Part shown: piece by piece, positions 55,252 to 64,000 of the stretch
Position numbering within the stretch: position 1 is the first letter of the stretch
Layout: every line of letters begins with the position of its first letter
Assembly: GCF_028527925.1 (NCBI RefSeq)
Contig: NZ_JAPESW010000021.1
Coordinates: 1 to 64,000 of the forward strand
Source of the DNA: Cellulomonas fimi
GTDB taxonomy: Bacteria > Actinomycetota > Actinomycetes > Actinomycetales > Cellulomonadaceae
DNA: 64,000 nt
Direction of reading: 5' to 3'
Translations under genes and position numbers: made by a program
The notes under the pieces: generated by a model
Databases searched by the model: none
What the model saw: the letters and a program-made list of their open reading frames with translations, nothing else
Told to the model about the DNA's origin: nothing

Positions 55252-55389
55252 GGTCCGCAAGGCTACGACGCGCTCCTGGCCGCCCGCGTCGGGGCTCGCG
55301 CGCGTCCGCCGACGGCGGAGAGGTGCGGGTCCGCCCGTGTCGCCGCTGGTCGGCGGCCTCTCGTCCTGCGGTCCGCGGGGGGCCTCTGG

Positions 55390-55404
55390 CAGGATCGGTG
55401 CGTG
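55390..55404 (+). promoter_or_regulatory. Leaderless malQ promoter
   Basis: CAGGAT (55390-55395), six bases, then GTG at 55402; there is no ribosome-binding site. Confidence 0.4.
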
Positions 55405-57558
55405 GCCGACGACCAGCAGACCCCCTCCGACGCGCTCCTGCGCCTCGCGGCCGCCTACGACATCACCCCCGACTACTGGGGGTTCGACGGGCAGCACAAG
55501 ATCGCGTCGGCCGCGACCCTGCAGGGCGTGCTCAAGGCGCTGGGCGTCGACGCGTCGTCGCCCGAGCGCATCGAGCTCGCGCTCGCGCACCGCGAGGACC
55601 AGCCGTGGCGGCGCACGCTCCCGCCGGTCGTCGTCGTGCGGGAAGGGCGGCAGGCGCACGTGCCGGTCCACGTGACGCATGAGGACCCGGTCGAGGTCTG
55701 GCTCGAGCTCGACCCGGAGGCCGGCGGCGGCCGGCGCGAGGTGACGCAGGCCGACGTGCCCGTGCCGCCGCGCTCCGTCGACGGCCGCCTCGTCGGGCGC
55801 GCGACGTTCACGCTGCCGGCCGACCTGCCGCTCGGCTGGCACGAGATCCACGCCGAGGGTCCCAGCGCGCGGGCGCGCAGCACGGTGATCGTCACGCCCG
55901 ACCGCCTCGAGCTGCCCGACACGCTCGACGCCGGCCGCGCGTGGGGCTTCATGGCGCAGCTCTACTCGGTGCGCTCGCGCCGGTCGTGGGGCGTCGGCGA
56001 CCTGGTCGACCTCGCCGACCTCGGCGCGATGACGGCCCGACGCGGTGCCGACTTCCTGCTCATCAACCCGCTGCACGCCGCCGAGCCGCAGGTCCCGCTC
56101 ACGCCGTCGCCCTACCTGCCGACCACCCGACGGTTCGTCAACCCGCTCTACATCCGCGTCGAGGAGGTGCCCGAGGCCGCGTACCTGTCGGCGGCCGACC
56201 GCACGCTCGTCGAGTGGGCGGGCGAGCAGGCCATCGCCCTCGACACCGACCCGGGGCCGATCGACCGTGACGCGGCCTGGACCGCCAAGCGCGCCGCGCT
56301 CGAGGTGATCTTCGCGTTCGAGCGGTCCGCCGCACGCCAGGCGTCCTTCGACGCGTTCGTCGAGGAGCAGGGCCCGGGGCTCGACACGTTCGCGCTCTGG
56401 TGCGCGCTCGCGGAGAAGCACGGCCCCGACCTGCGCACCTGGCCCGCCGAGCTCCTCGACCCGGGCTCCGACGCGGTCGCGGCGGCGGGTACCGAGCTCG
56501 CCGAGCGCGTGACCTTCCACCGCTGGCTGCAGTGGGTCGCCGACGAGCAGCTCGCCGACGCGCACCGCGCCGCGCTCGACAACGGCATGACGATCGGGAT
56601 CATGCACGACCTCGCCGTCGGCGTGCACCCGCAGGGCGCCGACGTGTGGTCCCTCGGGGAGGTGCTCGCGCGCGGCGCGAGCGTCGGTGCTCCGCCCGAC
56701 ATGTACAACCAGCAGGGCCAGAACTGGTCGCAGCCGCCGTGGCAGCCCGACGCCCTCGCGCGCTCCGCCTACCGGCCCTACCGCGACATGCTCCGCACCG
56801 TCCTGCGGCACGCGGGTGCGATCCGCATCGACCACGTGCTCGGCCTGTTCCGCCTCTGGTGGGTCCCCGAAGGCTCCGCGACGCCGTCCGAGGGCGCGTA
56901 CGTCCGCTACGACCACGAGGCGCTCGTCGGCATCCTCGCGCTCGAGGCCTACCGCGCCGGCGCGATCGTCATCGGCGAGGACCTCGGCGTCGTCGAGCCC
57001 TGGGTGCGCGACTACCTCTCCGAGCGGGGCGTGCTCGGCACGTCGGTCCTGTGGTTCGAGCGCGACATGAACGGCGACCCGCTCGCGCCCGAGGACTACC
57101 GCGAGCTCGTCCTCGCGACGGTCACGACGCACGACCTGCCGCCGACCGCGGGTTACCTCGCGGGTGAGCACGTGGCGATCCGCGAGCGTCTCGGCCTGCT
57201 CACCGAGCCCGTCGCGACCGTCCGGGCGGCGGCCGCCGCCGAGCGTGACCGCATGCTCGCCGCGCTGCGGGCGCGCGACCTGCTGGGCGACGACCCGTCG
57301 GAGCGGGAGATCGTCGAGGCGATGCACCGGTACGTCCTCGCGACGCCGTCGGTGCTCGTCGGGGTGTCGCTCGCCGACGCCGTGGGGGAGCGCCGCGCGC
57401 AGAACCAGCCCGGCACGGACCAGGAGTACCCGAACTGGAAGGTGCCGCTCGCGGACAGCGCCGGGCAGGTCGTCCTCGTCGACGACCTGTTCACCAACGC
57501 GCGGCTGCACTCGCTCGCACAGGTGCTCAACGAAGGCCGCTGGTCCCTGACCCCGTGA
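55402..57558 (+). CDS. malQ: 4-alpha-glucanotransferase (amylomaltase)
   Basis: Transfers maltosyl and longer glucan units in maltodextrin and glycogen metabolism. The 718-residue enzyme has an N-terminal extension of about 150 residues with a beta-sandwich (VPVHVTHEDPVEVWLELD), as in actinobacterial MalQ. The GH77 barrel contains LLINPLHA, MHDLAVGVHPQGADVW with the nucleophile region, IRIDHVLGLFRLWWVPEG with the catalytic Asp, and VIGEDLGVVEPWV with the general acid Glu. GTG at 55402 appears leaderless. Confidence 0.95.
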   Translation: MADDQQTPSDALLRLAAAYDITPDYWGFDGQHKIASAATLQGVLKALGVDASSPERIELALAHREDQPWRRTLPPVVVVREGRQAHVPVHVTHEDPVEVWLELDPEAGGGRREVTQADVPVPPRSVDGRLVGRATFTLPADLPLGWHEIHAEGPSARARSTVIVTPDRLELPDTLDAGRAWGFMAQLYSVRSRRSWGVGDLVDLADLGAMTARRGADFLLINPLHAAEPQVPLTPSPYLPTTRRFVNPLYIRVEEVPEAAYLSAADRTLVEWAGEQAIALDTDPGPIDRDAAWTAKRAALEVIFAFERSAARQASFDAFVEEQGPGLDTFALWCALAEKHGPDLRTWPAELLDPGSDAVAAAGTELAERVTFHRWLQWVADEQLADAHRAALDNGMTIGIMHDLAVGVHPQGADVWSLGEVLARGASVGAPPDMYNQQGQNWSQPPWQPDALARSAYRPYRDMLRTVLRHAGAIRIDHVLGLFRLWWVPEGSATPSEGAYVRYDHEALVGILALEAYRAGAIVIGEDLGVVEPWVRDYLSERGVLGTSVLWFERDMNGDPLAPEDYRELVLATVTTHDLPPTAGYLAGEHVAIRERLGLLTEPVATVRAAAAAERDRMLAALRARDLLGDDPSEREIVEAMHRYVLATPSVLVGVSLADAVGERRAQNQPGTDQEYPNWKVPLADSAGQVVLVDDLFTNARLHSLAQVLNEGRWSLTP

Positions 57559-57569
57559 CGCCCACGACC

Positions 57570-57600
57570 TCCTGACTCCCTGCCGTCCTGACTCCCTGCC
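57570..57600 (+). repeat. Tandem 15-base direct repeat after malQ
   Basis: TCCTGACTCCCTGCC occurs at 57570-57584 and 57586-57600 with one base between. It lies between malQ and the kinase gene; no clear function. Confidence 0.8.
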
Positions 57601-57637
57601 CTGACCGTGGGGGGCGGGTGCGTGGGAGCATCGGCGG

Positions 57638-58294
57638 ATGCCCGATCCTCTCGCCCGGCGGCTGCGCGTCGTCGGAAACACCGGCTCCGGCAAGACCACG
57701 CTCGCCCGCGCCGCCGCGCAGCGGCTCGGCGTCGCCCACCTCGAGCTCGACGCCGTGTTCTGGGCCGAGGAGTGGACGAAGCGTGACCTCGCCGAGGCGC
57801 ACGCGATCGTCCGTGAGTTCCTGGCGTCGCCGCAGGCCCGCGACGGCTGGGTCGCGGACGGCAACTGGAACTCGCAGCGCCACGGTCTGCTCGACGACGC
57901 CGACGCGCTCGTCTGGCTCGACTACCCGCGACGCGTCGTCATGCGACGCGTCGTCGCCCGCACGTTGCGACGGGGCCTGCTGCGGCAGGAGCTGTGGCAC
58001 GGCAACCGCGAGCGGCTGCGCAACCTGCTGCGCCGCGACCCCGACGAGAACGTGGTCCTGTGGTCGTGGACGCAGCACGCCCGCTACCGCGAGCAGTACG
58101 GGCGCCTGTACGCGGCGGGCGACGTGTCGATGGTCCGCCTGCGGCACCCGAGCGAAGCGCGGCGGTGGCTCGAGTCGCTGCGTCCCGCGGTCCCGATGTC
58201 GCCCGCGCGCGGCCCGGCGGGTCCGGGCTCGGACGGCGCCACGGATGCGGCGTCGGGCGAGCGCGAGGCATCGACGTCCGGTGACGCCGGGTGA
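57638..58294 (+). CDS. P-loop NTPase related to adenylate kinases (topology-modulation/FlaR-like)
   Basis: A 218-residue nucleotide-binding protein. VVGNTGSGKTTLARAAAQRLG is the Walker A loop, and LELDAVFWAEEW, WVADGNW and LVWLDYPRRVVMRRVVARTLRR follow the pattern of a group of small kinases annotated as adenylate kinase-like or FlaR. The substrate is unknown. The last 35 residues are low-complexity Gly/Ala/Ser. ATG at 57638 has GAGCAT six bases upstream. Confidence 0.85.
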   Translation: MPDPLARRLRVVGNTGSGKTTLARAAAQRLGVAHLELDAVFWAEEWTKRDLAEAHAIVREFLASPQARDGWVADGNWNSQRHGLLDDADALVWLDYPRRVVMRRVVARTLRRGLLRQELWHGNRERLRNLLRRDPDENVVLWSWTQHARYREQYGRLYAAGDVSMVRLRHPSEARRWLESLRPAVPMSPARGPAGPGSDGATDAASGEREASTSGDAG

Positions 58295-58371
58295 CCCGAC
58301 GCCCGCGCCGGGCGCCTGGAAGCCGAGTGCACCGGTGACCCGACGCCGTCGCGAGCGGACACCGGGCACGC

Positions 58372-58405
58372 CGGTGGCCCGACGGGAGTCCCCGCCGGGC
58401 CACCG
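58372..58405. terminator. Terminator between convergent kinase and pepN genes
   Basis: A 10-base perfect inverted repeat (58372-58381 with 58396-58405) in the gap before the pepN stop. Confidence 0.6.
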
Positions 58406-58411
58406 TGAGCG

Positions 58412-61012
<2,601 letters not shown>

Positions 61013-61222
61013 GCTGGCTCTCCTTCGAGAAACGGTGACGGCTCGTGGCCGGGACCGATCATCGCACGCATGGCCGTGCGCTCCGCCGCCCGGGACGCGC
61101 ACGCCTGTGGGACGCGCGTCCGAGGCGTGGGCTGTGGACGGCTCGATGTGCGATCGACGGCGGGCGCGGGTGAGACTGCGGGCGGCCGCGCTCGCGACCG
61201 CCGCCCGACCCGAGGAGCACCC

Positions 61223-61837
61223 GTGACCGTCACCGACACCCGCCTCGTCGTCGACTTCTGGTTCGACCCGGCCTGCCCGTGGGCGTGGCTCACGTCGCGC
61301 TGGATGGACGAGGTGGCGACGGTGCGCGACGTCGACGTCCGGTGGCACGTCATGAGCCTCTCCGTCCTCAACGAGGGCCGTGACCTGCCCGAGAACTACC
61401 GCGTGCTCATGGACGACTCCTGGGCGCCCGTGCGCGTGCTCGTCGCCGCGGCCCGCGACCACGGCGACAAGGTGCTCAAGCCGCTCTACGACGCGCTCGG
61501 CACCCGCCGCCACACCGACCGCCGCACCGACACCGCCGCGATCGTCGCCGAGGCGCTCGCCGAGGTCGCTCTGCCCGAGGACCTCGCCGCGGTCGGTGCG
61601 ACCGACGAGGTCGACGACCTGCTGCGCGCGTCGCACGGCGAGGCGATCACGCTGGTCGGCGACGAGGTCGGCACCCCGGTCGTCGCGATCGGCGGCGTGG
61701 GCTTCTTCGGCCCGGTCATCACGCCCGCCCCCACGGGCGAGGACGCCGGGAAGCTGTTCGACGGGCTCGCTCTCGTCACCCAGGTGCCCGGCTTCTACGA
61801 GCTCAAGCGGACGCGCACCGTCGGCCCCGCCGTCTGA
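61223..61837 (+). CDS. DsbA-family protein, Rv2466c-like mycothiol-linked oxidoreductase, single-Cys active site
   Basis: A 204-residue thioredoxin-fold protein closely matching my memory of Rv2466c (mycothiol-dependent nitroreductase) along its length: DFWFDPxCPW, HVMSLSVLNE, GTPVVAIGGVGFFGPV, ELKRTRT. The active site reads Cys18-Pro-Trp-Ala21, so the second cysteine of CPWC is replaced. It could still work by a monothiol mechanism with mycothiol. GTG at 61223 has GAGGAG upstream. It is divergent from pepN. Confidence 0.9.
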   Translation: MTVTDTRLVVDFWFDPACPWAWLTSRWMDEVATVRDVDVRWHVMSLSVLNEGRDLPENYRVLMDDSWAPVRVLVAAARDHGDKVLKPLYDALGTRRHTDRRTDTAAIVAEALAEVALPEDLAAVGATDEVDDLLRASHGEAITLVGDEVGTPVVAIGGVGFFGPVITPAPTGEDAGKLFDGLALVTQVPGFYELKRTRTVGPAV

Positions 61838-61852
61838 CGCGCCCGAGCGTAG

Positions 61853-61885
61853 GGCCCCCGGCCGGCCTCGCCGCCGCCGGGGGCC
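61853..61885 (+). terminator. Terminator after the Rv2466c-like gene
   Basis: A 10-base perfect inverted repeat (61853-61862 with 61876-61885) followed by TTT, the only clear T run after a hairpin in the window. Confidence 0.7.
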
Positions 61886-61984
61886 TTTCGCCGAGGCAGG
61901 CGCCTGCGCCGACGCGCGCGGGTGGCTCGTCGGGTTCGTCCCGTGTGATCCTGTTCGACGCCCGCCCCCGGACTCAGGAGGACC

Positions 61985-62491
61985 ATGACGTCGCAGCGGA
62001 CGATCCGGACCCTGGTGATCGTCGACGCCGTCCTCGTCGTCGCGTTCCTCGTGCTCCTCGTCGTGACCCTCGCGACGCGCTCGGGGGGGTCGGGCGAGGC
62101 CGCCTCGACGGCGACGCCGACGCCGTCCGCCACCGCGAGCACCCCGCCCGCGGACGAGTTCCGGCTGCCCAGCGGCAACATCGCGTGCGCGATGTCCGGC
62201 GACGGCGTGACGTGCACGATCGCGAGCTACACGTACGCGCCGCCCGAGGTGGCCGGCTGCACCGGCGAGACGGGCCACGTCCTGACGCTGGGACCCGACG
62301 GCGTCGCGTTCGCGTGCGAGGAAGGGCCCGCGCCCACCGTCGCGGGGTCGGACGTCCGGACGCTCGAGTACGGCTCCGAGACGCGCGTCGACGGCTACAC
62401 CTGCAAGAGCGGGACCGACGGCGTGACCTGCACGGACGCCGACGGCGTCGGCTTCCGGCTCGCGCGCGCGTCCTGGACGCCGCTGCCCTGA
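61985..62491 (+). CDS. Membrane-anchored extracytoplasmic protein, DUF6636-like
   Basis: A 168-residue protein: a short cytoplasmic N-terminus, one hydrophobic helix (LVIVDAVLVVAFLVLLVVTL), a Thr/Ser/Pro linker, then a domain with six cysteines starting FRLPSGNIACAMSGDGVTC. The LPSGNIxC pattern is typical of DUF6636. The cysteines probably form disulfides outside the membrane. ATG at 61985 has AGGAGG at 61976-61981. Function unknown. Confidence 0.78.
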   Translation: MTSQRTIRTLVIVDAVLVVAFLVLLVVTLATRSGGSGEAASTATPTPSATASTPPADEFRLPSGNIACAMSGDGVTCTIASYTYAPPEVAGCTGETGHVLTLGPDGVAFACEEGPAPTVAGSDVRTLEYGSETRVDGYTCKSGTDGVTCTDADGVGFRLARASWTPLP

Positions 62492-62564
62492 CCCTCCAGC
62501 CGGGCGCCACCGGGATGACGAACGGGCCGGCGCGCTCGCACGCACCGACCCGTCCGCCCGTCGG

Positions 62565-64000
62565 TCACCAGATCCGCACGCGCTCCGCGGGGTCGAGGTA
62601 CAGCGCGTCGCCGGGCTGCACGTCGAACGCGTCGTAGTACGCGTCGACGTTGCGCACGACGCCGTTGCAGCGGAACTCGTTGGGGGAGTGCGGGTCGGTC
62701 GCGAGCCGGCGCACGACCTCCTCGTCGCGCCCCTTCGACTGCCACACCTGCGCCCAGCCGAGGAACACGCGCTGCGCGCCCGTGAGCCCGTCCACGACCG
62801 GCGCCTCGGCGAGCGGGCGGCCGAGCGCGATCTCGTACGCGGCGAGCGCGATCGACAGGCCGCCGAGGTCGCCGATGTTCTCGCCGATCGTGAGCGCGCC
62901 GTTGACCTTGTGCGAGCCGTTCAGCTGCGCCGGGGAGAACTCGCCGTACTGGTCGACGAGCGCCTTGGTGCGCTTCTCGAACTCGGCGCGGTCATCCGCG
63001 GTCCACCAGTCCTCGAGCCGGCCGGCACCGTCGTACTTCGAGCCCTGGTCGTCGAACCCGTGCCCGATCTCGTGCCCGATGACGGCGCCGATCCCGCCGT
63101 AGTTCACGGCGTCGTCGGCGTCCGCGTCGAAGAACGGCGGCTGCAGGATCGCGGCGGGGAAGACGATCTCGTTCATCCCCGGGTTGTAGTACGCGTTGAC
63201 CGTCTGGGGCGTCATGAACCACTCGTCGCGGTCCAGCGGCTTGCCGATCTTGTTCAGCTCGCGGTCCTGCTCGAACGCGTTCGCGCGGCGCACGTTGCCG
63301 AGCAGGTCGTCGGGCGACACCTCGAGCGCCGAGTAGTCGCGCCAGCGCACGGGGTAGCCGATCTTCGGCGTGAACGCCTCGAGCTTGGCGAGCGCCTTGG
63401 CGCGCGTCTCCTCGCCCATCCAGTCGAGCCGCGCGATCGACTGCCGGTAGGCCTCGACGAGGTGCGCGACGAGCTCGTCCATGCGCTCCTTGTGGCTCGG
63501 CGGGAAGTGCCGCTCGACGTACACCTTGCCGACGGCCTCCCCGAGCACGCCCTGCACGAGCCCGACGCCACGCTTCCAGCGGTCGCGCAGCTCCTGCGCA
63601 CCCGTCAGCGTCCGGCCGTAGAAGTCGAAATTCGCCTCGACGAGCGCGTCGGGCAGGAACGGCGCCCGGTCGCTGACCACGTGGTACGCCAGCCACGCCT
63701 TCCACGCGTCGAGCGGCTCGCTCGCCCACAGCGCCGCGAACCCCTCGGCGAACGACGGCTCACGCACGACGAGGTCGTCGAGCGCACCCTCGGGCGCACC
63801 CAGGGCCTGTGCCCAGGCGACCCAGTCGAAGCCGGGCGCGCGCTCGGCCAGGGCCGTGAGCGTCATGGGGTTGTAGGTGAGGTCGGCGTCGCGGTCCTTC
63901 ACGACGTCCCAGTGGTGCGACGCGAGCTTCGTCTCGAGGTCGACGACGGCGCCCGCGAGCGCGTCGGCGGCGGCCTCGTCGGCCGCGACGCCCGCGAGCA
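62565..64000 (-). CDS. pepO: M13 family zinc metallopeptidase (PepO/neprilysin-like), 5' end missing
   Basis: The C-terminal 478 residues or so of a peptidase that runs past the window edge; about 200 N-terminal residues are missing. The zinc motif HEIGHGFDDQG, NAYYNPGMNEIVFPAAILQPPFF (split by the fold) and GENIGDLGGLSIAL with the third zinc ligand are intact. The protein ends VRIW, as is typical for M13 enzymes with the C-terminal Trp. It should cut small peptides. No membrane segment is in the visible part. Confidence 0.93.
   Translation of the reverse strand, partial: LAGVAADEAAADALAGAVVDLETKLASHHWDVVKDRDADLTYNPMTLTALAERAPGFDWVAWAQALGAPEGALDDLVVREPSFAEGFAALWASEPLDAWKAWLAYHVVSDRAPFLPDALVEANFDFYGRTLTGAQELRDRWKRGVGLVQGVLGEAVGKVYVERHFPPSHKERMDELVAHLVEAYRQSIARLDWMGEETRAKALAKLEAFTPKIGYPVRWRDYSALEVSPDDLLGNVRRANAFEQDRELNKIGKPLDRDEWFMTPQTVNAYYNPGMNEIVFPAAILQPPFFDADADDAVNYGGIGAVIGHEIGHGFDDQGSKYDGAGRLEDWWTADDRAEFEKRTKALVDQYGEFSPAQLNGSHKVNGALTIGENIGDLGGLSIALAAYEIALGRPLAEAPVVDGLTGAQRVFLGWAQVWQSKGRDEEVVRRLATDPHSPNEFRCNGVVRNVDAYYDAFDVQPGDALYLDPAERVRIW

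Noticed and set aside
53257..55390. Long plus-strand frame opposite the prolyl oligopeptidase gene
   Set aside because: Low-complexity Arg/Gly/Ala translation; the minus strand encodes a complete S9A peptidase.

Overview
The window is a very GC-rich stretch (roughly 70-75% by eye) of an actinobacterial chromosome. Gene content points to the Cellulomonas/Micrococcales neighbourhood: a secreted GH81 beta-glucanase with a Thr-Pro linker, a homologue of the mycothiol-linked Rv2466c protein, many GTG starts, many ATGA/GTGA gene overlaps and many leaderless-looking promoters. It is a core chromosomal region. I see no prophage, transposase, rRNA or CRISPR array, and no gene-free gap over 300 bases.

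Layout. 1-2.8 kb: end of a ROK-family gene, nagB, then a PadR regulator coupled to a membrane protein with a repeat-rich operator. 2.8-5.5 kb: DUF3039 protein plus SF2 helicase, then a small membrane protein. 5.5-11.6 kb: pncB, clpS, DUF2017, murI, an Rv1339-like metallo-hydrolase, a membrane protein, rph and rdgB. As I recall, the order matches M. tuberculosis Rv1330c-Rv1341. 11.6-17.8 kb: ABC-F ATPase, NUDIX-like protein, thioredoxin and GH81 glucanase. 17.8-29.1 kb: tRNA-Leu, bcp, a GroES-like gene, tRNA-Lys, glutamate decarboxylase coupled to a YrhK-like membrane protein, a flavoprotein disulfide reductase relative, an osmoprotectant ABC system, an ATP-grasp gene, tRNA-His and orn.

29.1-34.0 kb: small membrane proteins, then a four-gene operon joining a complete partner-switching module (GAF-PP2C phosphatase, STAS antagonist, HATPase kinase) to a membrane-embedded, cellulose-synthase-like glycosyltransferase; then tRNA-Arg. 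34.1-44.0 kb: two paralogous pairs of dynamin-like/YfjP-like GTPases flank an SsbB-like gene and ettA. 44.1-64.0 kb: thioesterases, a GT2/SDR pair, topoisomerase IB, group II truncated globin, PTS enzyme I opposite a lone EIIB, MscS channel, prolyl oligopeptidase, malQ, a P-loop kinase, pepN with its divergent Rv2466c-like neighbour, a DUF6636-like secreted protein and the 3' part of an M13 peptidase. From ssb onward much of the order recalls Rv2478c-Rv2466c, with the second GTPase pair occupying an interval that differs in mycobacteria.

The most interesting items are the osmoprotectant binding lipoprotein at 23413-24417, whose two halves are in circularly permuted order; the partner-switch/glycosyltransferase operon at 30059-33909, whose transferase carries an insertion of about 150 residues inside its catalytic domain; the doubled dynamin-like pairs; and the uniform TANNNT-N6-8-start leaderless signature shared by more than a dozen genes. 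All function calls come from reading the protein sequences; no database search was run.
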